Positions 51,803-61,752 of a DNA stretch of 64,000 nucleotides are shown in pieces; positions within the stretch are counted from its first letter, which is position 1; every line of letters begins with the position of its first letter. Both the position numbers and the translations under genes were made by a program. Source of the stretch: Halalkalibacter oceani. Its GTDB lineage: Bacteria; Bacillota; Bacilli; Bacillales; Bacillaceae_D. Under the pieces are notes generated by a model, which was given only the letters and a program-made list of their open reading frames with translations, was not told the origin of the DNA and ran no database searches. The stretch is taken from the NCBI RefSeq assembly GCF_023715605.1, contig NZ_JAMBOL010000007.1, positions 62,001 through 126,000 of the forward strand. Direction: 5' to 3'.

Positions 51803-53029
51803 TTATCTATTCAAATATTTTAATAAAGATTTAAAAGTACTTTCGTTACCTTCAAATGGGATAGCGATTTTTCGGGCATTAGCCCCTTTACCATTACGAA
51901 AATCCTCAATATTTATATGCGTCCCCTTATTAGGGTCATAATCTAATCGCCATCTTACTTTTCCGTCAGCAGACTGCCTACCAACAACTTGACCATATCC
52001 AGTACTTGACCTAAGCTTACCTGTATACGGCTGTGAGTTTGGTCCCAAATCTCCAACTAGGACCAGTACCTTGTTTCTTGCTTGTTCATATGTTTTGACC
52101 TTATCTAATACTTGTTCTCCTTTTCCTATACCCTTAATCCCTCTCGAAACACCTTTCGCTAGCGATCCGCCAATAATGGCTGCGCCGGCGAGGACTCTTT
52201 CCCAGCCCTCTAGGTGACGGCCTGTGATGGCATCCTTTCCGGTTAAGGCTTCCACGCCGGCCTTGATGTTACCGAAAAATGGCAGAAAATCGAGGATAGC
52301 TGATCCTGCTTCCCGCCAAGTGGATGGACTTGAAGGAGTCTCCTGATCTGAAACGGATTCGCTTATCTGTGTTTGTAGCCACAGGTGCGAGGTGCGGTAG
52401 GTCAGCTGACCTGGTGTAAAGGAGGAAACACGTAGCTGACCTGTTTCTGAACATTTTGGAGTGTCGTTTATGTAGGTTGTCAGCGTTTGAATGTCTGTCT
52501 GTAATAAGTTTAAAGCTTCCGTATGTTTATGGTCAAACCTGTATACCTGCTCGATCGTCGTGTCGGTTTCGATCCTCGCCTCATGAATGCCCTGAAGGAC
52601 ATGGGCATCCGAAAGCGGGGGGAGGTATAGAATATCCTGGACGCTCGTAAGAACCGCATTTGCCGTGTCGGTCAGAGAGGTGACCGTTCGCTCGAGGTTC
52701 AGCAAGCCCTGTTTGACATCCCCTGCCAGAAAATCTTCGCGGATATACCCATACAAATATGGTTCAAGGCTTTGCAATTCTTGATCAATCTGCTGGAGTG
52801 CCAGCTGGTACTTTTGCAGAAAGTCCTTGAAAGACTGGATAAATGGTAGATGAGCAACTTGGTAGAAACTACGAATGGATTCCCCGGCACGGCCTAAAAA
52901 AGAGGAATTCAGTGAGACGAACGACTGGATCGTCAATTCGAGTTTGGTAAATTGGTCAGTCTGCTTATCGATCGTCTCCTGGATGTCGCTAATGGCCTGA
53001 CGGAGCGTATAGGTATCGACTACTTTCAT
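51803..53029 (-). CDS. LXG-domain polymorphic toxin (full length)
   Basis: 408 residues. Residues about 1-200 form the helical LXG domain for Esx/type VII secretion (VVDTYTLRQAISDIQETIDK, then SFVSLNSSFLGRAGESIRSF). A hinge and pre-toxin region (about 205-310, TGKDAITGRHLEGWERVLAG) follows. The C-terminal toxin is about 90 residues (YTGKLRSSTGYGQVVGRQSA, then GKVRWRLDYDPNKGTHINIE), a small nuclease-like domain also seen at the tips of other bacillus LXG toxins; activity is not proven. A pair of compensating indels in the hinge changes local residues to NDTPKCSET. It was probably secreted to inhibit sister bacteria. Confidence 0.88.
   Translation of the reverse strand: MKVVDTYTLRQAISDIQETIDKQTDQFTKLELTIQSFVSLNSSFLGRAGESIRSFYQVAHLPFIQSFKDFLQKYQLALQQIDQELQSLEPYLYGYIREDFLAGDVKQGLLNLERTVTSLTDTANAVLTSVQDILYLPPLSDAHVLQGIHEARIETDTTIEQVYRFDHKHTEALNLLQTDIQTLTTYINDTPKCSETGQLRVSSFTPGQLTYRTSHLWLQTQISESVSDQETPSSPSTWREAGSAILDFLPFFGNIKAGVEALTGKDAITGRHLEGWERVLAGAAIIGGSLAKGVSRGIKGIGKGEQVLDKVKTYEQARNKVLVLVGDLGPNSQPYTGKLRSSTGYGQVVGRQSADGKVRWRLDYDPNKGTHINIEDFRNGKGANARKIAIPFEGNESTFKSLLKYLNR
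52126..52504 (-). repeat. About 380-bp duplicated hinge/pre-toxin DNA, copy 2
   Basis: Partner of 50740-51118. The two copies differ in a few bases and in two compensating indels near 52450. Confidence 0.85.
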
Positions 53030-53403
53030 TTCTCCCTCCTCCAGAAAAAGAAATTATATCCATATATTCATTATAAAGGATGGAAAGAAATGGAGAAATA
53101 GGTTGATATACCGATAAAAAAGAGCGTTTACTACTGATAACTCTCTCAGTCATGAAAAAGGAAGAGTATTTCCCCCAATTATTTAAATTTTATATAAGGG
53201 CGAGGAGTAAAGCCTAAGTAAGAGGGGGTGTTTATTACTCATAGAAATATAGTGCTTTCTTTCTACCAAACCCGTTCCGCTTCAAGCCTCTAAGCAATGA
53301 GCATAACCTCCCCTATCGTTTTAAGCCCGTTGAGAGTGTTCACAACGGGCTTGTATCGAATGAAGTCATTTCTATGACAAAACTAGTTTTGTACCGGACT
53401 CAG
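53030..53403. other. Intergenic region, no gene
   Basis: AT-rich upstream region of the LXG gene plus a hairpin at 53323-53352 (AAGCCCGTTG / CAACGGGCTT) downstream of rlmCD. Nothing else is seen. Confidence 0.5.
53323..53352. terminator. Hairpin downstream of rlmCD
   Basis: AAGCCCGTTG (53323-53332) pairs with CAACGGGCTT (53343-53352). No T-run on the minus strand; position suggests it ends the rlmCD transcript. Confidence 0.5.
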
Positions 53404-54801
53404 TTATTTCAACACAATCTGTGTTACGACTTCAACCTGAGATGTGTGCGGAAACATATCCACCGGCTGAACGTACTCCACCTTAAATCCTGCCTTAAGC
53501 AGCTCGTTTATATCCTTGGCGAGCGTGGATGGGTTACAGGAGACGTAGACGAGCCGCTTTGGCTTGACTTCGATGATCGTTTTCAGTAAGGCGGCGTCGC
53601 AGCCCGTTCTTGGCGGGTCGACGACGATGACGTCCGGTTTCCAGCCTTCCTTGACCCACTTCGGTAGCCATTTTTCCGCTTTGCCGACGACGTAATGGGC
53701 GTTGGTGAGGCCGTTTTTCTCGGCGTTCCTGTTGGCATTGTCGATGGAATCGGCGATGACATCCATGCCGCGGATTTCTCCGGCATCCTTGACCAGCCAC
53801 ATTCCGATCGTGCCGACACCGCAGTAGGCGTCCACGACCTTTTCTGTGCCGCTTAGTTGGGCCGCTTTCTTTGCTTCGTCGTACAGCTTGACCGTTTGTT
53901 CGGGGTTCAGCTGGAAAAACGCCCGGGCTGACAGCTCGAAGGAGACATCGCCCAACGTTTCCTGGATGACTTCTTCCCCGACAAGATGGACGGTCTCCTC
54001 GCCGAAAATCAGCGACGTTTTCTGACCATTGATGTTTTGCAGAATCGAAGTCACTTCGGGGATTCGCCGTGTGATTTCATCAAGCAGCAGCTTTTGCTTT
54101 GGCAGCTCCTTCTGCGTCGTAATCAGCACGAGCTGGATGTGCCCTGTCGCAAAGCCGACGCGGGTGACGATTGTACGCACGATTCCTTTTCGTTTTTTCT
54201 CATTATAAATTGGAATGTGCAAGTCTTCCAGGATTTGTTTGACCTGCTCGGTGACCTTGTTCGTCGCCGGATGTTGGACCATACAGTCCGTCAGATCAAT
54301 CAGCTCGTGCGAATTCATTCCGTACAGGCCGGCAAGGACCTTTTCATTTTGTTTGCCGACTTGCAGCTGACTTTTATTGCGATAGTGCCACGGATCTTCC
54401 ATGCCGATCGTTTCTTTCACATTTAATTCTTCCGGCTTCAGTCGTGTATACCGTTCGAATGCCTGCTTCACGATGTCACGCTTTTCACGCAATGTTGCCG
54501 GGTAGGCCATATGCTGAAGCTGACAGCCGCCACAGGAGTCGTAAATCGGACACGGAGGAGCAACCCGGTCCGGCGATGATTTGCGCAGCTTTTTGACCTT
54601 TGCTTCGGCAAAGCGCGGCTGCACTTTCGTCACTTCCGCCACGACTTCCTCGCCTGGCAGCGCACCGGGGACAAACACGACCCGTTTTTTAAAATAACCG
54701 ACACCTTCGCCGTTGATGCCAAGCCGCTTTATTGTGAGGGGAAACCGTTGTCCCACTTCGATTTTTACTGGCTGTTCCTGCTTTGATGCTTTGTTCGTCA
54801 T
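53404..54801 (-). CDS. rlmCD: 23S rRNA (uracil-C5)-methyltransferase RlmCD (TrmA/RumA family)
   Basis: About 465 residues. N-terminal TRAM domain ([20 protein letters not shown]), iron-sulfur cysteines ([17 protein letters not shown]), SAM-binding [15 protein letters not shown], and catalytic PPRTGCD with [14 protein letters not shown]. subtilis has one such enzyme methylating both U747 and U1939, and the same is likely here. GGAG lies 9 nt before the ATG at 54801. It is a housekeeping gene without obvious partners. Confidence 0.93.
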   Translation of the reverse strand: MTNKASKQEQPVKIEVGQRFPLTIKRLGINGEGVGYFKKRVVFVPGALPGEEVVAEVTKVQPRFAEAKVKKLRKSSPDRVAPPCPIYDSCGGCQLQHMAYPATLREKRDIVKQAFERYTRLKPEELNVKETIGMEDPWHYRNKSQLQVGKQNEKVLAGLYGMNSHELIDLTDCMVQHPATNKVTEQVKQILEDLHIPIYNEKKRKGIVRTIVTRVGFATGHIQLVLITTQKELPKQKLLLDEITRRIPEVTSILQNINGQKTSLIFGEETVHLVGEEVIQETLGDVSFELSARAFFQLNPEQTVKLYDEAKKAAQLSGTEKVVDAYCGVGTIGMWLVKDAGEIRGMDVIADSIDNANRNAEKNGLTNAHYVVGKAEKWLPKWVKEGWKPDVIVVDPPRTGCDAALLKTIIEVKPKRLVYVSCNPSTLAKDINELLKAGFKVEYVQPVDMFPHTSQVEVVTQIVLK

Positions 54802-54936
54802 TGCGCTCATCTCCGTCCAAGTTTATGCGCACCCATTATAGCACATCGTTTTCCAACTTCCTAAACTTACTAGACCGAAAGAAGGTCGTTGTCTGCTAAA
54901 ATAGGAGAGGAATCGAAAGCAGAGGAGAGATTACCG

Positions 54937-55299
54937 TTGTCAATACCTACAGATGTTGCATCCTTGCAAATTATGGCTCACGTCTACAAACGCGCCAGCC
55001 TCAACACCATTTTTGAGAAAACAGTGGAAAGTCTAGTTGAACAAGTTCCATACATAGATTGGGTCGGGATTTATATGTATGAAAACCTTGACCATAAGCT
55101 TGTGGCCGCTTCCGACTTTGAAGATGACTTGAAATGGGAATGTAATGGAGAGCTGAAGTTTCCGATTACGAATTCATCTGAAGAAGAAATCGGAATGATG
55201 GTCGTCCGCAGCCGCCAGCCAATTGCTTTTGACGTCACAGACGTCAGCACTCTCGAAACAATCGCCGCCGCGATCGGACAGGAGAGCTTCTCGAATTAA
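54937..55299 (+). CDS. GAF-domain protein
   Basis: 120 residues, a single GAF domain: IMAHVYKRASLNTIFEKTVE, then YIDWVGIYMYENLDHKLVAA, FPITNSSEEEIGMMVVRSRQ and TLETIAAAIGQE. The start is TTG at 54937 with GAGGAG about 9 nt upstream; the frame is open further upstream to 54889 without a good site. Small stand-alone GAF proteins in bacilli sense small molecules or redox state; the ligand is unknown. Confidence 0.8.
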   Translation: MSIPTDVASLQIMAHVYKRASLNTIFEKTVESLVEQVPYIDWVGIYMYENLDHKLVAASDFEDDLKWECNGELKFPITNSSEEEIGMMVVRSRQPIAFDVTDVSTLETIAAAIGQESFSN

Positions 55300-55324
55300 G
55301 AAAAACCGTTGCGCGGTTTTTCTT
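55298..55324 (+). terminator. Terminator of the GAF gene
   Basis: AAGAAAAACCG / CGGTTTTTCTT stem (55298-55308 with 55314-55324); the stem itself ends in a T-run. Confidence 0.8.
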
Positions 55325-55359
55325 AAAAGCGGCGTGTGGAGCCGTTACAATTACTTAAA

Positions 55360-55390
55360 GATGACGGAAAGCAGGGTTCTTTCCGTCATC
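55360..55390. terminator. Isolated hairpin in intergenic region
   Basis: GATGACGGAAAG (55360-55371) pairs with CTTTCCGTCATC (55379-55390). No T-run. The interval 55325-55550 holds no gene I can support. Confidence 0.45.
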
Positions 55391-55550
55391 CGCGTAACGT
55401 GCGGAGCCGACGCCTTCCCTGAATCATCCCGCAAATACTTTCTTATGTAAAAAACGCGCAGCGGTTTTTGTGTGGAGCTGGAAAGTGGCTTGAAAATGGG
55501 CATTCAGACAGGCATGTCACGTACAGATGCCCACCGAATCAGCTTATAAA

Positions 55551-55606
55551 AAAGACCCGATAAAGCAGAGCGCCGGCCCGGAAGCCTGCTCCTTTATCGG
55601 GTCTTT
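55551..55606 (-). terminator. Terminator of the hexuronate operon
   Basis: AAAGACCCGATAAAG pairs with CTTTATCGGGTCTTT with a further inner stem; on the minus strand followed by TTTTTTATAAG. It lies just after the uxuB stop. Confidence 0.85.
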
Positions 55607-55617
55607 GTCGTTGTCCG

Positions 55618-56466
55618 CTATACACCGGAATACGCTAAGAAACCGCCGTCTACCGGGACCGTAATGCCGGTGACGAAGCCGGACATGCTCTCATCGGCCA
55701 ACCAGAGCAAGGTGCCCAACAGATCCTCCGGTTTGCCGAATCGCCGCATCGGCGTGTGAGTGATTATTTTATGTGATCGCTCGGTTAATGAGCCATCTTC
55801 GTTTGTTAATAATCGTTTATTTTGCTCTGTCAGGAAAAAGCCGGGGGCAATGGCATTCACCCGTATCCCCATCTCCGCCATATGGACGGCGAGCCACTTT
55901 GTTACGTTGTCTACACCGGCCTTGGCCGCGCTATACGCCGGAACCTTTGTCATCGGTGAGGGCGAACTCATTGAAGACATGTTAATAATCGTTTTCCCTG
56001 ATTTGTTGATCATCGTTTCAGCAAAAACCTGAGTCGGGATAATCGTCCCGATTAAATTCAAGTTGAAAACAAATTGGAAGCCTTCCGGTGTCAAATCAAA
56101 AAATGTTTTTACTTCCGGATGAGCGAGATCATCTGCCTTTAACGTTTCATTCGTCGTCGAGCCGTCCGGGTGATTTCCTCCGGCTCCATTGATTAAAATA
56201 TCGCATTCTCCAAGCTGGGCGGAAATAAGCGCCTCGGCCTTTTTCACACTTTCCAGATCAAGCACATCACATGAAACAGCAAGCGCTGTTCCGCCATTTT
56301 CCCGTATCGCCTGCTCAACCGCTTTCCCTTTTTCCAGCTGACGATTTAAGATCGCGACTTTGACACCTTGTCTGCCTAATTCCTTCGCCATCGCCCCGCA
56401 TAATACGCCGCTTCCTCCGGTAATCACCGCCACTTTTCCTTGTAAATTGCTATTGACCGCCAGCAT
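55618..56466 (-). CDS. uxuB: D-mannonate oxidoreductase, SDR type (UxuB/YjmF)
   Basis: 282 residues, short-chain dehydrogenase that interconverts fructuronate and mannonate. Motifs: [20 protein letters not shown] (NAD site), [31 protein letters not shown] with the Tyr-x3-Lys, and [17 protein letters not shown]. It closely resembles B. subtilis YjmF rather than the E. coli long-chain UxuB. AAAGGAGGG precedes the ATG, and the start overlaps uxuA by 17 bp. Last gene of the hexuronate operon. Confidence 0.94.
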   Translation of the reverse strand: MLAVNSNLQGKVAVITGGSGVLCGAMAKELGRQGVKVAILNRQLEKGKAVEQAIRENGGTALAVSCDVLDLESVKKAEALISAQLGECDILINGAGGNHPDGSTTNETLKADDLAHPEVKTFFDLTPEGFQFVFNLNLIGTIIPTQVFAETMINKSGKTIINMSSMSSPSPMTKVPAYSAAKAGVDNVTKWLAVHMAEMGIRVNAIAPGFFLTEQNKRLLTNEDGSLTERSHKIITHTPMRRFGKPEDLLGTLLWLADESMSGFVTGITVPVDGGFLAYSGV

Positions 56467-57538
56467 GGCTGCCCTCCTTTTTCAATCGCTCCAGCATATC
56501 CCAAATCCCCCACAAGTACATGATGCCGAGGCCGCGATCATATAAGCCGTATCCCGGTCTGCAAGTTTCACCCCAAATGTGGCGGCCGTGATCCGGCCTT
56601 GCGTACCCGGTAAAGCCGCAATCATGATAGGCCTTCATAATGCTAAGTACATCGACTGTGCCGTCAGCCGAGCGGTGGGATGTTTCGATAAAATCACCGT
56701 TTTCATCTGTTTTCACATTGCGAATATGGGCAAAGTGAATCCGATCAGCAAAGGCGCGGACCATCTCAGCAACGTCATTGTTGATGTTCGCTCCCAATGA
56801 GCCGCTGCAAAGCGTCAATCCATTAGCCGGACGATCCACGAGCGTTAAAAAGCGCTCAATGCTCTGTTTGTTGACGATGATTCTCGGCAACCCGAACACG
56901 GAAAACGGCGGGTCATCCGGGTGAATCGCCATTTTGATATTGTGTTCCTCAGCTACTGGGATGATCTGCTCCAAAAAGTAACGAAGATGCTGCCAAAGAT
57001 CTTCCTCCGATACTTCCTGATATTGCTCGAATAGCGTTGATAAATATTTCAGCCGCTCAGGCTCCCAGCCCGGCATCGTCAAAGTGGAATTGCCGGCGAT
57101 TTTGTCCACTAATTCCAGCGGATCGAGATCCTTGATTTTCGCATGTTCAAAAAACAACGCTGTTGAACCGTCCTCCAGTTCTTTAAACAGATCTGTACGT
57201 GTCCAATCAAAGACCGGCATAAAATTATAGCAAATGACCTTTACCCCGACTTCGGCCAGCCTGCGAATCGTCGTTTTATAGTTTTCAATATACTGGTCTC
57301 TTGATGGCAGGCCGAGTTTAATATCTTCATGCACATTCACGCTTTCCACGACATCGAGATGAAGGCCGTAGCGGTCTGCCTGTTCTTTGACTTCTTTTAT
57401 TCGTTCCAGCGGCCATGCTTCCCCGGCCGGAATATCATGCAATGCCCAGACAATCCCTTCTACGCCGGGTATCTGCTTCACATAGTCTAATGGAATAAGG
57501 TCATTTCCCTCGCCAAACCAACGGAATACCATTCTCAT
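56450..57538 (-). CDS. uxuA: Mannonate dehydratase UxuA
   Basis: 362 residues; converts D-mannonate to 2-keto-3-deoxygluconate. Visible features include [20 protein letters not shown] at the start, [26 protein letters not shown] with metal-binding His, [14 protein letters not shown] and [13 protein letters not shown]. The ATG at 57538 lies 4 nt after the uxaC stop with GGAG further upstream; the frame is open to 57568. Confidence 0.96.
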   Translation of the reverse strand: MRMVFRWFGEGNDLIPLDYVKQIPGVEGIVWALHDIPAGEAWPLERIKEVKEQADRYGLHLDVVESVNVHEDIKLGLPSRDQYIENYKTTIRRLAEVGVKVICYNFMPVFDWTRTDLFKELEDGSTALFFEHAKIKDLDPLELVDKIAGNSTLTMPGWEPERLKYLSTLFEQYQEVSEEDLWQHLRYFLEQIIPVAEEHNIKMAIHPDDPPFSVFGLPRIIVNKQSIERFLTLVDRPANGLTLCSGSLGANINNDVAEMVRAFADRIHFAHIRNVKTDENGDFIETSHRSADGTVDVLSIMKAYHDCGFTGYARPDHGRHIWGETCRPGYGLYDRGLGIMYLWGIWDMLERLKKEGSHAGGQ

Positions 57539-57542
57539 TTGT

Positions 57543-58967
57543 TTATAACAGCTCCGTTTCTTCTTCAATTTCCAGCCCTAAGTAGCTCTCTATGTTTCGG
57601 TAACTGATGTTCTCAATGATTTTGCCGATGTAATCCAGCTGTGCCGGGTATTCGCCATTTTCAACCCATCTGCCAACCATATTACAAAGAATTCTTCTGA
57701 AATATTCATGTCTTGTGTACGAAAGCAGGCTTCTTGAGTCGGTAAGCATCCCAATAAAATTCGCTAAAATCCCGACGTTCGCCAATGTTTTGATTTGCTC
57801 TTCCATTCCATCACGCTGATCATTAAACCACCATGCCGTCCCGAATTGAATTTTGCCTGGGATTTCGCTTTGAAAATTGCCGGCAAGAGCCGCCACCATA
57901 TAATTGTCGCGCGGGTTCAGGCAATAGAGGATCGTCTTCGGTAAACGATTTTTCTTTTCCAGTTCGTCCAGTAAATGAGCCAGCTCGCCGGCATAGGTGA
58001 AATCAGCAATCGAGTCAAAGCCCGTATTCGGGCCGACTTGGGCGACCATTCTCGTATTCGCGTTCCTTAAGCCGCCAATATGAAATTGCATCGCCCAGCC
58101 TTTTTCGGCATAAAGCTCGCCTAAATAAATCATCAGCGCCGTTTTATAGGGAACCGCTTCCGCTTCCGTGATAACTTCTTTTCTTAAAGCGCGTTGAAAG
58201 ACTGCTTCCACCTCTTCTTCCGTAAAGCGTTTAAAAAAGGCAGACTCAAGGCTATGATCGGATAAGCGACAGCCTGCTTCATCAAAATAGTCGATCCGCT
58301 TTGCCAAAGCCGCTTTAAAATCAGCTAACGATCGAATGGGCATCGCGGCAGCCTGCTCCAGCTCGTGTACCCAGCTCGAAAAAGCCGGCTTTTCAATCGC
58401 CAGTGCCCCATCCGGGCGAAAGGTGGGGAGAACTTTTACGTCAAAGCTTTGATCTTCCTTCAATTGCTTATGGTATTGTAACGAATCGACTGGATCATCG
58501 GTCGTACATAACGCTTTCACGCGAAAGCGCTTGATCACTTCCTTTGCTTTGAATCGCTCCGTCTGCAATTGTTGATTGCCTTCATTCCAAATCGCCTCCG
58601 CTGTTTCAGGAGTAAGGATTTCTTCTATTCCGAAGCAGCGTTGAAGCTCAAGATGGGTCCAATGATAAAGCGGATTCCCGATAAGAGCGGGAATCGTGTC
58701 AGCCCATTTCATAAATTTTTCTTTTTCACTGCTTTGCCCGGTGATGTAATGCTCCGGAATGCCATTGGCCCGCAATGCTCTCCATTTATAATGATCATCA
58801 CCGAGCCATACTTCGGTTAATGTCGAAAATTGCTTGTTTTCCGCAATTTCTTTCGCTGACAGATGGCAATGGTAATCAATAATCGGCATTTTCTTCGCAT
58901 AGGTGTGATACAAAGCTTTGGCCGTCGCTGTTTCCAATAAAAAATCGTCATCCATAAACGCCTTCAT
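57543..58967 (-). CDS. uxaC: Glucuronate isomerase UxaC
   Basis: 474 residues; isomerises D-glucuronate to fructuronate (and galacturonate to tagaturonate). The N-terminal IIDYHCHLSAKEIAENKQF with the HxH, LCTTDDPVDSLQYH, MQFHIGGLRNANTRM and GWWFNDQ-like end are characteristic. It overlaps the VOC gene by 4 bp. Confidence 0.96.
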   Translation of the reverse strand: MKAFMDDDFLLETATAKALYHTYAKKMPIIDYHCHLSAKEIAENKQFSTLTEVWLGDDHYKWRALRANGIPEHYITGQSSEKEKFMKWADTIPALIGNPLYHWTHLELQRCFGIEEILTPETAEAIWNEGNQQLQTERFKAKEVIKRFRVKALCTTDDPVDSLQYHKQLKEDQSFDVKVLPTFRPDGALAIEKPAFSSWVHELEQAAAMPIRSLADFKAALAKRIDYFDEAGCRLSDHSLESAFFKRFTEEEVEAVFQRALRKEVITEAEAVPYKTALMIYLGELYAEKGWAMQFHIGGLRNANTRMVAQVGPNTGFDSIADFTYAGELAHLLDELEKKNRLPKTILYCLNPRDNYMVAALAGNFQSEIPGKIQFGTAWWFNDQRDGMEEQIKTLANVGILANFIGMLTDSRSLLSYTRHEYFRRILCNMVGRWVENGEYPAQLDYIGKIIENISYRNIESYLGLEIEEETELL

Positions 58968-59422
58968 CCCAACACCTCATTCGCTAATTTCTTCTCATCT
59001 TTATAAAGATCCCTGCACACCCTCGAACATCGCTGCAAATCAGCTTGATCGACATTCAATTCAATGACATTATTGTCGGGGTCAAGACAGAAAATTTGTG
59101 CGAAGCCGCTTTTGCTTTCCGGCTTTTCCACAAGCTGGACGCCGGACTGCTTCAAGTAATGAAGCGTTTGATCATAATCTTTCACCCTGATCGCAAAATG
59201 GCCCGCCTTCGTTTCCACGACGCTTTTAGGGCGCAGCGTATCAGATGCTGGATGAACCGTTAAATGAAGCTGCTGCTCACCAACTTGATACCATATTCCG
59301 GGAAAGCCAAAATCCGGGCGTTCGATTTCGGCAAGCCCAAGAATCGTGCTGTAGAACTGCCGTGCTTCGTGAATATCCGTAATTGAAAGACTGACATGGT
59401 GAATGCCTTCCATCTCGAACAC
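58964..59422 (-). CDS. VOC-family (glyoxalase-like) protein
   Basis: 152 residues with two beta-alpha-beta-beta-beta modules: HHVSLSITDIHEARQFYSTI, then FPGIWYQVGEQQLHLTVHPA, and AGHFAIRVKDYDQTLHYLKQ, with CLDPDNNVIELNV at the end (metal-binding Glu). The start is GTG at 59422 with AAGGAG 8 nt upstream. The substrate is unknown; its place in the hexuronate operon suggests a sugar-acid reaction. Confidence 0.85.
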   Translation of the reverse strand: MFEMEGIHHVSLSITDIHEARQFYSTILGLAEIERPDFGFPGIWYQVGEQQLHLTVHPASDTLRPKSVVETKAGHFAIRVKDYDQTLHYLKQSGVQLVEKPESKSGFAQIFCLDPDNNVIELNVDQADLQRCSRVCRDLYKDEKKLANEVLG

Positions 59423-59442
59423 TGTTCCCTCTCCTTCCCTGT

Positions 59443-60546
59443 TTAGTTCGCCGGCGTTTTTGCTCCTTCGACTTTGATTGATTGTTCCTGGGCAATAATA
59501 CATAATTCAGCCGCTTTAAAGGCATGTTCCTGGGTCATCGCCTTTTCCGTTCCATTCAGACAGTCGAGAATGAACTGACCGAAAAACGGATAGCCAACCT
59601 TTCCGGAAAGCGCAAAATGCTTCTCTCCTTCTTGATTGACCAAATATAAATGATCCGAGGAAGAATCGCGGCCGACGTCCAGATACTTGCGAATCTCGAT
59701 ATATCCTTCTGTTCCTAACAAAAACGCGCGACCATCTCCCCATGTACCAAGACCATCCGGCGTCAGCCAATCCACGCGAAAATAAAACGTGGCTCCATTG
59801 TCGGCGACAAGTGTCGCGTCGCCAAAGTCTTCAAATTGCGGATACTGCTTATAATGGTAATTGGCGACTTTGCTATGCAGCACTTTCGCGTCCTTCGCCC
59901 CAGTGTAGTGAAGGAACTGTTCAATTTGATGACTGCCGATATCACAGAGAATCCCGCCATAGCTTTCCGGATCAAAGAACCACTCCGGCCGGCTTTCTGC
60001 GCTGGCGCGATGCGGCCCGGTTCCAATCACCTGCACGACGCGGCCAATCGCCCCTTCCTCAATCAGCTGTCCAGCAAACACCGCACTTTCGACATGAAGT
60101 CGTTCGCTGTAATAAATGCCCCATTTCAAGCCGGTTTCCTTTGTTTTTTCCCTTGCCTTTTCGAGCTGATCGAGCTTCGTAAATGCCGGTTTATCCACAA
60201 AATAATGTTTTCCGTGCTCCAGCACCTTTACGCCCATCTCCCCGCGCTTCGCTGGTATGCTGGCGCAGGCGACAAGCTGAATCGCCGGATCAAGCAAAAT
60301 GTCCTGCTCCGAGTCCGCCGCTCTTACCCCAGGAAACGCTTCACAAAAGGCTTGCACCTTTTGCGGATCAGGATCGTAGACAGCGACTAAATCCGCTCCC
60401 GCTTCTATTAATCCATTGCACATTCCGTTAATATGCCCGTGATCAAGTCCGATTGCCGCGAAAGGAAAGCGACCGCTCTCCACGATTTTGTTCACTTTTC
60501 CTTTCGGGGCATAATTCATTCCGTCTTTCCTGTTCACTATGCTCAC
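59443..60546 (-). CDS. Gfo/Idh/MocA-family oxidoreductase
   Basis: 367 residues. The N-terminal Rossmann part starts FPFAAIGLDHGHINGMCNGL, then GADLVAVYDPDPQKVQAF; the EKP-like motif is YFVDKPAFTKLDQ. The C-terminal dimerisation domain includes SYGGILCDIGSHQIEQFLHY. It acts on sugars or sugar acids with NAD(P). The start is uncertain: GTG 60546 or ATG 60519, the latter with AGG at 9 nt. It lies between a second family member and the VOC gene. Confidence 0.85.
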   Translation of the reverse strand: MSIVNRKDGMNYAPKGKVNKIVESGRFPFAAIGLDHGHINGMCNGLIEAGADLVAVYDPDPQKVQAFCEAFPGVRAADSEQDILLDPAIQLVACASIPAKRGEMGVKVLEHGKHYFVDKPAFTKLDQLEKAREKTKETGLKWGIYYSERLHVESAVFAGQLIEEGAIGRVVQVIGTGPHRASAESRPEWFFDPESYGGILCDIGSHQIEQFLHYTGAKDAKVLHSKVANYHYKQYPQFEDFGDATLVADNGATFYFRVDWLTPDGLGTWGDGRAFLLGTEGYIEIRKYLDVGRDSSSDHLYLVNQEGEKHFALSGKVGYPFFGQFILDCLNGTEKAMTQEHAFKAAELCIIAQEQSIKVEGAKTPAN

Positions 60547-60556
60547 TCCCTCAGCC

Positions 60557-61720
60557 TTATTGATTGCCAGAATAATTGCCGCCTGTCGTAATCTTGTTAT
60601 CGGTGAAGTTTTGAATACTTGTTGTCTTTTCGTAAAAGTGGGTGGCGTGTTTCATAATTCCTTCGCGCGTATAAAACGGACTTTCTTTATCTAATGGCAG
60701 CTTGACAGACTGTCCTAAGCTTGAAGCCTGATAAATCGCTGAGATGAATTCAAGCGTTTGCCGACCCTGAACCCCATCGACGAGCACGGCCTTTTTGCCT
60801 TCAATCGCCAGGATGACATCATCGATTTGTCCGGCATGCCCTTCATACTCGACCTCCGGCTGTTGATCGTAGACGTCCTGAAGCTTTCCCTCCAATGACG
60901 GGTCGGCCTCGGGAAAGCCATTTTGCTTCGACTGTGACGCCTTTACTTTCCAGGGGGCAGAGACACGGGCGTGCTTGCCTTGAAAAATCAATTGCTGCTC
61001 TTCGCCGTGGTGAACGACCGAACTCGTAATTTGCGCCAGGCTGCCATTGTCATAACGGCCGATCGCGATCGACAAGTCCTCGACTTCGGCATTGTCATGT
61101 GACGTATTGCTGGCGACGGCTGTAATCTCGGCCGGCATTCCATTCATCCAAAGGAAAATATCAATATGATGGACGGCGTGATTCAATGTGCAGCCCCCAC
61201 CTTCCTTTTCCCACGTCCCTCTCCACCAGAGATCATAGTAGCTGTGCCCTCTCCACCAGAAAGAATCGACCTGTGTATGAACAATTGGCCCCATCAGTCC
61301 GGTTTCCAGCACGTGCTTCAGCTTCATCATCGGCGTGCGGAAGCGATTTTGTGCGACGACCGATAAAATTCTCTTGTTTCGTTCTGCCGCTTCGTTCATC
61401 GCGTCGCATTCCTCAAGAGAAGAGGCCATCGGTTTTTCGACAAGGACGTGCTTGCCTGAGTTTAATAAGTCAATCGCGATTTGCGCGTGAGTGAACGGCG
61501 GTGTGCACACGGAAACGAGGTCAATATCGGACCGCTTAACAATTTCTTCGTATTCCTGATACACCTCTGCCTGCAAGTCAAATTCGGCTGCTCTCTGCTT
61601 CGCTTTCTCTGGATCAAGATCGCAGAGGGCGACAATCCGACAGCGATCTGAAAATTGCTTATACCCTTCAATATGGGACGGCGAAATGGCTCCCAGTCCT
61701 ATAATCGCAACGTTTAACAT
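60557..61720 (-). CDS. Gfo/Idh/MocA-family oxidoreductase
   Basis: 387 residues. NAD site NVAIIGLGAISPSHIEGYKQ, EKP motif HVLVEKPMASSLEECDAM, and catalytic region GGGCTLNHAVHHIDIFLWMN (Lys-His pattern). Distinct from its neighbour at 59443-60546 in length and motifs. Probably oxidises a sugar or glycoside imported by the ABC system; the exact substrate is open. Confidence 0.88.
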   Translation of the reverse strand: MLNVAIIGLGAISPSHIEGYKQFSDRCRIVALCDLDPEKAKQRAAEFDLQAEVYQEYEEIVKRSDIDLVSVCTPPFTHAQIAIDLLNSGKHVLVEKPMASSLEECDAMNEAAERNKRILSVVAQNRFRTPMMKLKHVLETGLMGPIVHTQVDSFWWRGHSYYDLWWRGTWEKEGGGCTLNHAVHHIDIFLWMNGMPAEITAVASNTSHDNAEVEDLSIAIGRYDNGSLAQITSSVVHHGEEQQLIFQGKHARVSAPWKVKASQSKQNGFPEADPSLEGKLQDVYDQQPEVEYEGHAGQIDDVILAIEGKKAVLVDGVQGRQTLEFISAIYQASSLGQSVKLPLDKESPFYTREGIMKHATHFYEKTTSIQNFTDNKITTGGNYSGNQ

Positions 61721-61752
61721 ATAATCCTCTCCTTAATTATTCGAATGGTCAA

